64,000 bases of DNA, taken from positions 21,323 through 85,322 of the forward strand of contig CAZNPL010000030.1 of assembly GCA_964574815.1 (NCBI GenBank), in the 5' to 3' direction. Source of the stretch: CAZNPL01 sp964574815. Its GTDB lineage: Bacteria > Planctomycetota > Phycisphaerae > UBA1845. Made by a program: the position numbers and the translations under genes. The notes beneath the pieces are model-generated. The model was not told where the DNA came from and searched no databases. It worked only from the letters and a program-made list of their open reading frames with translations. Shown here one piece after another: positions 51,591 to 60,288 of this stretch. The first letter of the stretch is position 1; the number at the start of each line of letters is the position of its first letter.

Positions 51591-52436
51591 ATGTCACCAT
51601 TGGGACGGCCGGGTGCGCGCTTCGCGTTCTCGGCATTACTATGGATTGGAGTGATTCCGACGTTGTGCTGCGTTGATTGGCACGTCGGATCGACGTCGTC
51701 GTCTTACCTTGCGGTGCAAAGCCCGGTTCGTATCGCCAATGCGAGCGCTGAGCTCGGTGATCGGCCCAGTCCCCAGTTGCTGCTGGAACAGGCGTTGAAG
51801 CAGTATCGCACTAAGGTACAGGCCTACCGATGCTTGTTTACTCGTCAGGAGCGTGTCGGTGACAAGTTGACGCGACAGCAGACCATTGACGTGATCTTGC
51901 GAGATGCCCCCCGGGCGCTGGCACTGCGCTGGGTCCATAACGGAGACCGAGTGCGTCGCCTCGTTTACGAGCAGGGACGCAACCGCGGTGCATCGGGCGA
52001 AGAATATGCCCTTGTCGAACCGGCCGGCGCGGCCGCCCGGCTCTGCGCCAACCGTGTTCCGATCGCCATTCATGGTGATCTGGCGCGCAAATCCAGTCGT
52101 TATACACTCGACCAATTTGGTTTTCGGGCGACTCTGGAGCGCGTGCTCAAGGTCAATGCCGTGGCTGCAGAACGCGGCGAACTGGACCTCCGATACGCCG
52201 GAACCGGCCGCGTTTCCGGACGTCCTACCATCGTTCTGGAACGGCGGCTGCCGTACCCGGGGCATGGGGGCGCTTACCCCGACGCTCTCCTGGTGCTTCA
52301 CTTGGACGAAGAGTGGCTTCTTCCGGTCGCCGTGTTTTCATACGCCGATGGCGACGGACTGATGCTCCTTGGAAGCTACATCGCCACTGATGTGGAACTC
52401 AACCCGCCACTCGATGAGCACACCTTTGCCCTCTAA
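51591..52436 (+). CDS. DUF1571 family exported protein
   Basis: A 281-residue protein whose N-terminus (FAFSALLWIGVIPTLCCV) is a signal peptide or anchor. From about residue 65 it matches DUF1571, a family strongly enriched in Planctomycetota: the start of the domain, YRCLFTRQERVGDKLTRQQT, is distinctive, followed by IDVILRDAPRALALRWVHNG and a set of beta strands that fold like an LolA/LolB-type half barrel. GGGGGAGGTGGG lies directly before ATG 51591; the frame extends upstream to 51489 without a better site. Function is unknown; an envelope lipid or lipoprotein-carrier role is a guess from the fold. Confidence 0.8.
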   Translation: MSPLGRPGARFAFSALLWIGVIPTLCCVDWHVGSTSSSYLAVQSPVRIANASAELGDRPSPQLLLEQALKQYRTKVQAYRCLFTRQERVGDKLTRQQTIDVILRDAPRALALRWVHNGDRVRRLVYEQGRNRGASGEEYALVEPAGAAARLCANRVPIAIHGDLARKSSRYTLDQFGFRATLERVLKVNAVAAERGELDLRYAGTGRVSGRPTIVLERRLPYPGHGGAYPDALLVLHLDEEWLLPVAVFSYADGDGLMLLGSYIATDVELNPPLDEHTFAL

Positions 52437-52692
52437 GGGCATCCGCAGGAAATCTGAGCCGGCTCAATGCGGACGGCTGACGGACCGCTCGCCGCGGAAC
52501 CCGAAACCGCACCCCACCCGAACGAGCACACATCCCGGCACCGCGCCTGTGTCAGCGGTGGGCCAACTCGTTGCAATCGGCCGTGATACGCGGATGATGC
52601 ACGCGCAGCAGCGTGATTCCGGGGACCGAAGTTCCGTGTGACCTCGCGGGGACGTTCGTCCGATTGGAAACCGCCGGGTTACCGGGTTACGA

Positions 52693-53712
52693 GTGATCTT
52701 TGTGAACTCGCCGAACGTTGACATCCTGATTGTCGGTGCGGGTCTGGCCGGCGCAGCGACGGCCTACCACCTCAGGAAGCATGCGGACACCAACGTGCTC
52801 ATCGTCGAAAAGGAACCCCTGCCCGGCACACACTCGTCAGGCCGCAACGCCGCCATTGTGCGCGATCACGGCGTCGATGAAGCGATCGGAACGCTCATTG
52901 TGGAGGGCGCCTCCGTGTTGCGGCGCGGCGAGTTGGCGCCCTTTGATCGGCGCGGCTTGATGCTGCTGGGGATGGGCGACGAAGACGTCCGTACGTACTG
53001 CCCCATGGCCCGCGGTAAGGGACGATGGTGCCCCGATGACGGAACCGTGGACGTCGCAACGTTGCTGCAGACTTACCTCACGGGCGTCAACACGCGTTTT
53101 AGTACAGAAGTGATCACGTGGCGACGCGAGGGGCGCGGGCTTCGAGTGACAACGAATCGCGGCGATATGGTGTGCGGCCTGATCGTGAACGCGACCGGCC
53201 CTTGGGCGGGCGTCCTGGGCAATCTGCCCCTGACGCCCATGAACAGACATCTGTTCGCCACGCCGCCGATCGATTGGGTCGATCCCGACTGGCCGTGCGT
53301 GTGGGACACGGCCGCCGGACTGTACTTTCGTCCAGAATCAGGCGGACTGCTGCTGAGCGCGTGCGACGAAACGGCAGCCCAGCCCGGCGACTATACAGAG
53401 GACGCGCGCGAGTTGGACCGCTTGGCCGAAAAGCTGACCGCGTCGCAGCCGGCTTTCCGCGGCATATCCATTCGATCGACTTGGGTCGGCCAGCGCGTCT
53501 TCGCGCCCGATCGCCGATTCGTCATCGGCTTCGATCCTCGCGAACATCGGATATTCCACGTTGCCGGCCTCGGAGGTCACGGCGTGACCGCATCCTACGC
53601 TGCAGGGCGCCTGGCCGCTCAGATGATCCTGGACGGGCCCAATGACGTTTCCGACGCATTTTCCGTTCCTCGATTGCTCGAGGGCACTGAACGCAGTGAA
53701 ACACCGCGTTAA
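52693..53712 (+). CDS. FAD-dependent oxidoreductase, DAO family
   Basis: A 339-residue flavoprotein. The dinucleotide-binding fold opens with DILIVGAGLAGAATAYHL and continues with VLIVEKEPLPGTHSSGRNAA. Later blocks GLIVNATGPWAG, VDVATLL and HVAGLGGHGVTASYAAGRL are those of the D-amino acid oxidase/glycine oxidase/sarcosine oxidase group, which oxidises secondary or primary amines of amino acids. Cys after the GxG motif is not obvious, so the FAD is probably non-covalent. Start at GTG 52693 (GTG 52702 also possible). The substrate is undefined; it lies alone between DUF1571 and a lipoprotein gene. Confidence 0.85.
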   Translation: MIFVNSPNVDILIVGAGLAGAATAYHLRKHADTNVLIVEKEPLPGTHSSGRNAAIVRDHGVDEAIGTLIVEGASVLRRGELAPFDRRGLMLLGMGDEDVRTYCPMARGKGRWCPDDGTVDVATLLQTYLTGVNTRFSTEVITWRREGRGLRVTTNRGDMVCGLIVNATGPWAGVLGNLPLTPMNRHLFATPPIDWVDPDWPCVWDTAAGLYFRPESGGLLLSACDETAAQPGDYTEDARELDRLAEKLTASQPAFRGISIRSTWVGQRVFAPDRRFVIGFDPREHRIFHVAGLGGHGVTASYAAGRLAAQMILDGPNDVSDAFSVPRLLEGTERSETPR

Positions 53713-53977
53713 TGCCCCCGCGCACAGTCGGTTAAGCCGTCCTCTTGGCTGTTGCTCTTGCTGTTGGCACGCTGCTGGTTCTGCACTTGCAGCGTCTTGC
53801 GCCCGGACAGCCGTTAACACAGGACATCCTTCGTGCGCTTCTTGCCATCCCACGTCGCGGCAGACGGAGCGCGGTTGCGTTCGTCGATCGTGGACCTACA
53901 ATCTCGCCTGTTCGTCCGTCACGGCGCGGATACCGAGAACAAACAAGCATCCTGATCAACTTTGTGGAGGATTTACG

Positions 53978-54346
53978 ATGACGAGGCACTCTTTCCTGGC
54001 TTTCGCTGTGATTGCGGGCTTGGTTCCGCTGCTTATGGTCCCTGGCTGTCAGACGACCAGGAAGGCGACCGGCACCCGCTTTGTTCACTTCTCCGCCGCA
54101 CCCGACGAGGTCGTCAGGGCCGCAGAGGGAGCACTCGAGGAGCTTGAGTTGCAGAAGGTTTCATCGTCGGCCACGAAGCTCGACGGCGAGATCGAGGCGA
54201 AGACCGCTCAAGGCAAGAAGATTTCAATCACGGTCACGAAAGAAGGCGAGGGTGTCAGCAAGTTTGCGATCAAAGTGGGCACCCTGGGCGACGAGACCAT
54301 GACCAACGCCATCATCGAAAAGACCAGAGCCCGCCTCAATCAATAA
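53978..54346 (+). CDS. DUF3568-like lipoprotein
   Basis: A 122-residue lipoprotein: MTRHSFLAFAVIAGLVPLLM then the lipobox VPGC at about residue 25. The mature part is 95 residues of alternating strands and helices (GALEELELQKVSSSATKLDG) similar to DUF3568. GGAGG lies eight bases upstream of ATG 53978; the frame extends to 53642 but would bury the signal. The protein should be held at the inner or outer membrane. Function unknown. Confidence 0.75.
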   Translation: MTRHSFLAFAVIAGLVPLLMVPGCQTTRKATGTRFVHFSAAPDEVVRAAEGALEELELQKVSSSATKLDGEIEAKTAQGKKISITVTKEGEGVSKFAIKVGTLGDETMTNAIIEKTRARLNQ

Positions 54347-54382
54347 GCAGCGCCTTCCTGATAGCGCGCTGCATGCAAAACG

Positions 54383-54419
54383 GCGGAGCCCTCGGTGCAC
54401 GAGTTCACCGAGGCTCCGC
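54383..54419. terminator. Bidirectional hairpin terminator
   Basis: A 14-base stem with one bulged C (GCGGAGC-C-CTCGGTG with CACCGAG-GCTCCGC) and an 8-base loop lies between convergent genes. On the plus strand it is followed by TGTATTGCTTT; on the minus strand by GTTTTGC. It can end both the DUF3568 transcript and that of the Gly-rich lipoprotein. Confidence 0.75.
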
Positions 54420-54542
54420 TGTATTGCTTTGTGACGCTGGTGATCATCGGCAACACCCGTGTTGCCTACCACTCCGACCGACCTTCTCATGCGGCCCGCA
54501 TCCGAAGATCAGCGATTGTTCCCCCTCAATAGCGCGGACTTG

Positions 54543-56060
54543 TTATTCGGCCAGCGAGGTGAGGATCTCACCATCAGCGTCGATTTTGACGAACGCTGCC
54601 TGCTCGCCGTTATCGCCGTCGAAGCCTGAGGGGCTTCTGCCGCCCGCTCCGGGCTCACCGAGCGTGACGCGATTGGCGGTCCGTGTCGAGCTGCTGTCGG
54701 CGTCCTCGATGATCGCGATCGAGGGACCGCCGCCGCCGCCGCCACCGGGGCCGCCCGCGCCACCGCTTCCGCCGTCGCCACCCTCACCCCCGGCGCCCTG
54801 ACCGGCAAAGCGACTGCCGCCTGATCCGCCGTCGCCGCCTGCGCCACCGTCGCCACCAGCGCCGCCTGCGCCACCGGCACCGCCTAAGCCCGTTTCGATC
54901 ACGTTGTCCTCGATCAGGATATCGGTCGAGGCGAAAAGGAAGATGCCGAACGAGCCACCCCCGCCTTCACCTCCCGCGCCACCGGCTCCGCCTTGGCCGC
55001 CCGCACCTCCGCCACCGCCGCCGGCGCCACACGCGAAGACCAGCGCACCGCCGCCGCCACCGCCGCCACCGCCGCCGGAACCGGCCTCTCCGCGCGTCCC
55101 AGAAGTTCCCGAACTGGGCGCGTACGCGCCGTTTTCGATGGTGCCGATGCCGAAGCCGCCGTCACCGGGCTCACCAGCTAACGCCGGATTGCCAATGTTC
55201 CCCGCGTCACCATCCTCGCCATTGTCACCGATGACGCCATTGCCACCACCCGCGCCGCCGAATGGGCCACCACCACCGCTGCCGTCAAAGCCGCCGGCCG
55301 CACCGCCCCTGCCCCCGGCGCCGCCGCCGACACCGAGGTCCGAAGATCCACCGGAGCCACCATCGTTGTTCGGCGGACAGGCCGACGCGTTCGCTCCACC
55401 CCCGCCGTTGTTGCCTTTAGTGCCCCTGGCGCCGGCATTTCCGTCGGGACCATCGGAACCTTCGCCGGCCACGACGTTGTTGCCGGAGATCTCGATATTC
55501 GACGCATTGGCCAGACGCAGACCAATCGAGCTTCCCCCGCCGGTCGCCTCTGAACTTACAATGGAGAAGCCATTGATCTTGATGGACTCCACGCCGTCTC
55601 CGCTGACCGCCGTGCTGCCGCCAATGATGGTCGTCGGGTTCTGCTCGGGGCACTGCCGCCAGTTCTCCCGGTCGAACCCGCCGTAAAGGTTGACACCGGA
55701 ACGAAGCGAGACACTCTCGGCATAGACCCCTCCGGCCACGTAAACGTCGCCCCCTCCAAACTGGTCGGCCAGGTCGATCGCTTCCTGAATCGTCGCCAGC
55801 GGCTGATCGGCGGTCCCCTCAGCAGCGTCATTGCCGAAGCTCCCGGCCACAAAGAAGGCGTCGTCTCCCATGGTGGCCTGCATCCCGGAGCAGCCATTGG
55901 CGCCCCCACCATCACCGCCACCCCCGCCGCGGCCCCCAGGCGGATCGATCGCGGGCATGTTCCCGCAACCGCTGCCAACGGACAGCGCCATACAGACTAA
56001 ACTCGATACTGCTCCGATCCTCATGTGCCCCATTCCCAAAGACTTCCTTTTATGACCCAT
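54543..56060 (-). CDS. Gly-rich, right-handed beta-helix-like lipoprotein
   Basis: A 505-residue exported protein. MGHKRKSLGMGHMRIGAVSS leads into a lipobox (SVGSGC), so it is probably lipid-anchored. Residues about 65-165 contain a DUF1565-like start (DQPLATIQEAIDLADQFGGG, DVYVAGGVYAESVSLRSGVN) and the strand pattern of right-handed parallel beta helices. Two very Gly-rich insertions (about 185-310 and 340-450, repeats of GG-x and GAGG) interrupt it, with strands NIEISGNNVVAG and ILIEDNVIETG between. The C-terminus returns to beta strands. GGGAG precedes ATG 56060; earlier starts lack a site. The composition resembles PGRS or cell-surface adhesins of other phyla. Ligand unknown. Confidence 0.8.
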   Translation of the reverse strand: MGHKRKSLGMGHMRIGAVSSLVCMALSVGSGCGNMPAIDPPGGRGGGGGDGGGANGCSGMQATMGDDAFFVAGSFGNDAAEGTADQPLATIQEAIDLADQFGGGDVYVAGGVYAESVSLRSGVNLYGGFDRENWRQCPEQNPTTIIGGSTAVSGDGVESIKINGFSIVSSEATGGGSSIGLRLANASNIEISGNNVVAGEGSDGPDGNAGARGTKGNNGGGGANASACPPNNDGGSGGSSDLGVGGGAGGRGGAAGGFDGSGGGGPFGGAGGGNGVIGDNGEDGDAGNIGNPALAGEPGDGGFGIGTIENGAYAPSSGTSGTRGEAGSGGGGGGGGGGALVFACGAGGGGGGAGGQGGAGGAGGEGGGGSFGIFLFASTDILIEDNVIETGLGGAGGAGGAGGDGGAGGDGGSGGSRFAGQGAGGEGGDGGSGGAGGPGGGGGGGPSIAIIEDADSSSTRTANRVTLGEPGAGGRSPSGFDGDNGEQAAFVKIDADGEILTSLAE

Positions 56061-56384
56061 GTCATTCTCCCGTTTGCTCAATTCCGATCGTCTGATGTTT
56101 CCACGACGGGTACCGGCCCGAACCGGGGCCCCGACAGCAGCACCCCCCGTCTCATCAAATCACGCAACCGGAAGGGGCCACCCTTCAAAATAGTCCGCCA
56201 GCAGCATTCTGGGGCCGTTTCCGGCCGCTCACTCGCCTTCTGAAGTGCGTCGCCGAATGAGCGAAGATAAGCCCTGCTGGACGGCGGGTGTCGCCGTTTC
56301 CGACCGCGTTTCCTTGAGAAATGGTGATTCAGGATCTAAAATGGACGTTCTCAGCTCCCGGGCCGGGCGCGAGGTTCTTCTGAC

Positions 56385-56963
56385 ATGGCAGGCAAATCTC
56401 AAAACGATGTTACGCAGATTCTCGGGCGGGCCGCATCCGGCGAACGCTCGGCCATCCAGGAGTTGCTGCCCCTGGTTTACAGCGAGTTGCGTGCCCTCGC
56501 CGGCAGCTACGCCCGAGGACGCGAAGCTCAGGAGACGTTGCAACCGACCGCTCTTGTCCATGAGGCCTACGTAAAGCTCGTGGGCGCAAACGAGATTCAG
56601 TGGGAAAGCCGGGCGCATTTCTTCGCTGTAGCCGCCAAGGCAATGCGGCAGATTCTAGCGGACTATGCCCGCCGAAAGGCGGCTGCCAAGCGCGGCGGTA
56701 AACACAATCGCGTTACCCTCGCCGGGCTTGAGACGCCGACGCCGGAGTCCGAAGTTGATCTGAGCGTGTTGGACGGGTCGTTGACACGGCTGGCCGCGAT
56801 TGACGAACGCCAGTACAGAATCGTTGAACTCCGCTTCCTGGCCGGACTGAAGGTCGAGGAGGTCGCCCAGGTATTGGATTTGTCGGTGACGACGGTTGAG
56901 CGGGAGTGGCGAATGGCCAGAGCATGGCTGCGCAGGGAAATGAGTGGAGCCGGCGCGCGATGA
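56385..56963 (+). CDS. ECF-like sigma-70 factor, TIGR02999 type
   Basis: A 192-residue sigma factor paralogous in plan to the one at 30280. Region 2 spans about 25-95 with QETLQPTALVHEAYVKLVG (the TIGR02999 signature) and FFAVAAKAMRQILADYARRK; region 4 covers about 130-185 (YRIVELRFLAGLKVEEVAQV, LSVTTVEREWRMARAWL). The ATG at 56385 is preceded by the end of an AT-rich control stretch. Its stop overlaps the kinase start by four bases (ATGA), so the kinase is translationally coupled and both proteins should be made in equal amounts. Confidence 0.94.
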   Translation: MAGKSQNDVTQILGRAASGERSAIQELLPLVYSELRALAGSYARGREAQETLQPTALVHEAYVKLVGANEIQWESRAHFFAVAAKAMRQILADYARRKAAAKRGGKHNRVTLAGLETPTPESEVDLSVLDGSLTRLAAIDERQYRIVELRFLAGLKVEEVAQVLDLSVTTVEREWRMARAWLRREMSGAGAR

Positions 56964-59947
56964 GCAGCGACCGTCATGAGCACGCCAAATCGATCTTCTT
57001 TGCGGCTATGAACCTGGTCGGTGAGGATCGCGATTCGTACCTTGATAACGCCTGCGAAGGCGATGACGCACTACGAAGTGACGTGGAGTCTCTTCTCGCC
57101 CACGACGACGATGACCATGGGCCGCTCGGTGAGCAGGAGATCGCTGAGGTTCGCCAAGCGCTAGCCGCTGCCGTCCACGAGTCGGAGAGTGAGACGGATA
57201 CGCAGACGGCCGCAGGGACGGCCTCGGCATTACCGGAATCAATCGGCCGCTACCACATCATTCGCAAGCTTGGGGAAGGCGGCATGGGCATCGTTTATGA
57301 AGCCCGTCAGGAACAGCCGCAAAGAACAATCGCACTGAAAGTCATTAGGCCGGAACTGGCGTCGCCGAATCTCCTGCGACGATTCCACCACGAAGCCGAA
57401 GTGCTGGGCAAGTTGCTCCATCCGGGCATCGCCCACGTCTACGACGCAGGAACCGCCGAAGTCGCCATTGCACCGGGGCGGACGGTTCGACAGCCGTTCT
57501 TCGCGATGGAACTCATCCACGGCGAACCGTTGATCAAATTTGCCCAACAGCGAAGACTGGGCGTTCGAGATCGCTTGAAGCTGATGGCAAGAGCCTGCGA
57601 CGCCGTCCAGCACGCCCACCAGAAAGGCATCATCCACCGCGATCTGAAGCCGGCCAACATCCTGGTCGATTCAGCCGGCCAGCCCAAGGTGCTCGATTTC
57701 GGCGTTGCAAAGGCGATGGACGCCGACGTGCAGGCCATGACCCTTCGCACGGATGTCGGGCAGTTGGTCGGCACGCTCCCCTACATGAGCCCGGAACAGG
57801 TCAGCGGCGACGGTCGCGACGTCGACACCCGCACCGATGTCTACGCCTTGGGTGTCATCCTGTTCGAGCTGCTCTGCGGACGCCTGCCGCTGGATCTGAA
57901 TGGCCGGGCGCTCCCCGAGGCCGTCCGCATCATAATGGAGCAGGAACCAACGCGTTTGAGCTCACTTACGCCCGAATGCCGCGGCGATGTCGAAACCATT
58001 GTCGCGAAGGCGATGGAGAAGGACCGCAGCAGACGCTATCAGGGCGCCACCGAGCTGGCCGCTGACATCGCTCGACACCTGCGCGACGAACCGATCGCAG
58101 CGAGGCCCGCAAGCTCGATCTATCAACTTCGAAAGTTCGCCAGGCGCAACAGGCCGCTCGTGGCGGGAGTGACCGCAGCGTTCGTCGTGCTGATCACGGG
58201 CGCTTCGGTCAGCACGTGGCAGGCGATGCGAGCGACGCGGGCGGAAGCACTCGCGGCCGACCGCCTCCAACGGGTGGACGCAGCCCTGCAAGAGACGGCC
58301 GCCGTCAATCAGTTCCTCGAAGAGATGCTCACGCAGGCCGATCCTGCACAGACTGAAGGGCGTCAGCTCCTCGTTCGGGAGGTCCTCGATGCGGCTGCCG
58401 ATCGCATCGAGGAGTTCTCCAAAGATCAACCAATCGTCGAAGCTTCAATTCGGCGCACGATTGGACGTACGTACGAGATGATCGGTGACTACGAGTCAGC
58501 CGAGCCGCACCTTCGCGCTGCCCTCGACCTGCGAACACGCAAACTGGGGAACGTCAATCTGCAAACACTGACGTCGGCACGTGACCTGGCGAGGCTTCTC
58601 TACCTTCGCGGCAATGTTGCCGAGGCCGAACGCCTCCTCACCGGGGCGATTCCCGGGATTCGAGCCCGTGGCGATGATCCTGAACTGCTCGCACGGAACC
58701 TGGAGACGCTGGGCAGCATCCAAAAGCGAAAAGGCGATTACGCAGCCGCGGAGGAACTGTTACGCGAGTCGCTCGATCTCTTCCAGACGCACGTCGACAG
58801 GGAAGGCCCGGCCGCCCGCGTCATGGGCGAGCTCGGCGTCGTCCTCATGAGGCAGGCGAACTACGCCCAGGCCGAGTTGCTGCTGCGTAACTCCCTCGCT
58901 GCTGCGCGGCGGGCCCACGGCGAGAAAAGTGCCAATGCCGCGGGTCTCCTCACCAATCTCGCCGTACTGTTGAAGAGACAAGGACAGCTTGATGAAGCCG
59001 AGACAAGCTACCGCGAGGCGCTCGACATTCAGCGCAATACGCACGGCGCCGGACATCCTGCGACTGCGACCACCATGGTAAACCTCGGCAATCTGCTTGT
59101 ACAAAAACAAGAGTTCGAGCAAGCCGAAGCGCTGCTGGACGAAGCGAGCGAGCACATCCGGGCGATCCACGGTGAGGACAGCTTCCAGCTTGCCGTGCTC
59201 CTGGCGACGCGCTCCCACGCCGCAGCAGGCCGCGGTAATCTCGAAGTGGCGATCGAGCACGCCCGTAACTCGATGGTCATGATTCAGCGCGAGTTCGGCG
59301 AGCAGCACGAACACGTCGGCACCGCGCTCAACCATCTCGCCGGGTTGTACATCAAGAACAATGACCCTGACGCGGCGCGGGAACCTCTCGAGCGAGCGCT
59401 TGTGATCTATCGTGAGAGGGTGGGCGACGGTCACCCCTGGGTGGCCCTTACGCTTGAGAAACTAGGCAAGGTCGAATTCACGACCGGCGACGCAGAGAGC
59501 GGCCGGGCCTTGTTCCGCCGGGCTTCGGAGATCTACCGAAACAAGCTCGGAGAATCCACCGACCTCGCCATATGCCTGACGGACTGGGCGCGCCTGGAAA
59601 TCGGCGAATCCGAGCATCTTCGCGCCGAAGACCTGCTGCGCCGGGCGCTCGACATCCATCGCAAGTCCGAGTCACCCGACACGCTGAAGATCGTCACGCT
59701 GCAGACGGAACTCAGCGAGACCCTGATGGCCCAGGGACGCTTTGCCGAAGCAGAGACGATGCTGTTGGCCGCCCACGAAGTCGCAACATCGCAAGACGCC
59801 GAGGCGGAGCATACACAACTCCTCGTGCAACAGATCATCAAGCTCTATGTAGACGCCGGCAACGAAGAAAGCGCAGCCCGCTGGCGGCTGAAACTGACAA
59901 CCGAGGCCGAAACCGACGGCAGTGCCGAACACCCACCCCATTTGTGA
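56960..59947 (+). CDS. Membrane Ser/Thr protein kinase with TPR repeats
   Basis: A 995-residue Hanks-type kinase. Residues 1-90 are an acidic helical lead. The kinase domain (about 95-380) has GEGGMGIVYEA, Lys 127 (ALKVIR), HRDLKPANILV (Asp 228), DFG (246-248) and APE-like SPEQV. A membrane helix sits at about 399-420 (VAGVTAAFVVLITGASVS). The remaining 570 residues contain about 12 TPR motifs (EAERLLTGAIPGIRARGDDP, EAETSYREALDIQRNTHG). Compared with the kinase at 30848 it has the same order but a longer TPR part. It is cotranscribed with the sigma gene through an ATGA overlap and probably transmits a periplasmic signal to it. Confidence 0.95.
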   Translation: MSSDRHEHAKSIFFAAMNLVGEDRDSYLDNACEGDDALRSDVESLLAHDDDDHGPLGEQEIAEVRQALAAAVHESESETDTQTAAGTASALPESIGRYHIIRKLGEGGMGIVYEARQEQPQRTIALKVIRPELASPNLLRRFHHEAEVLGKLLHPGIAHVYDAGTAEVAIAPGRTVRQPFFAMELIHGEPLIKFAQQRRLGVRDRLKLMARACDAVQHAHQKGIIHRDLKPANILVDSAGQPKVLDFGVAKAMDADVQAMTLRTDVGQLVGTLPYMSPEQVSGDGRDVDTRTDVYALGVILFELLCGRLPLDLNGRALPEAVRIIMEQEPTRLSSLTPECRGDVETIVAKAMEKDRSRRYQGATELAADIARHLRDEPIAARPASSIYQLRKFARRNRPLVAGVTAAFVVLITGASVSTWQAMRATRAEALAADRLQRVDAALQETAAVNQFLEEMLTQADPAQTEGRQLLVREVLDAAADRIEEFSKDQPIVEASIRRTIGRTYEMIGDYESAEPHLRAALDLRTRKLGNVNLQTLTSARDLARLLYLRGNVAEAERLLTGAIPGIRARGDDPELLARNLETLGSIQKRKGDYAAAEELLRESLDLFQTHVDREGPAARVMGELGVVLMRQANYAQAELLLRNSLAAARRAHGEKSANAAGLLTNLAVLLKRQGQLDEAETSYREALDIQRNTHGAGHPATATTMVNLGNLLVQKQEFEQAEALLDEASEHIRAIHGEDSFQLAVLLATRSHAAAGRGNLEVAIEHARNSMVMIQREFGEQHEHVGTALNHLAGLYIKNNDPDAAREPLERALVIYRERVGDGHPWVALTLEKLGKVEFTTGDAESGRALFRRASEIYRNKLGESTDLAICLTDWARLEIGESEHLRAEDLLRRALDIHRKSESPDTLKIVTLQTELSETLMAQGRFAEAETMLLAAHEVATSQDAEAEHTQLLVQQIIKLYVDAGNEESAARWRLKLTTEAETDGSAEHPPHL

Positions 59948-60288
59948 CATTGCTGGACCACCCTGCTGTAGCCCCGCCGCCAATTGCTCCTGTGAGGCAC
60001 GAGTCGCGTTCACTGACAATCGCGCGAGGTCTGTCCCGCCACATGCCCAGACAGGACGTCGTGGATACTGCCGGCAGGAAGGCTGTGTTGAAGTCGCTGT
60101 GTTAACCGGGTTGGGCACATCGAGCAGGCCAAGGCCAACCCCCTCGTTAACCGTATTAGCCGCTTCATGCCGCGACAACGGCCTCGTTGTCCGACTGGTG
60201 GACACGGAGGGTTGACAATGGTCCGCTTGTTCGGGCAAATACTCGAATCGACGTACGATCAGAAGTCGCTCTCCAACGGGGATGCGGG
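59948..60288. other. Gene-free stretch after the kinase gene
   Basis: About 340 bases without a gene. No strong terminator hairpin was seen after the kinase stop. The last 60 bases precede the zinc-ribbon membrane protein and presumably hold its promoter. Confidence 0.35.

Noticed and set aside
54904..55686. A Pro-rich 260-codon frame on the plus strand
   Set aside because: It is the complement of the Gly-rich blocks of the lipoprotein gene (GGC/GGT codons read backwards as GCC/ACC/CCG-type codons). No start site or family.
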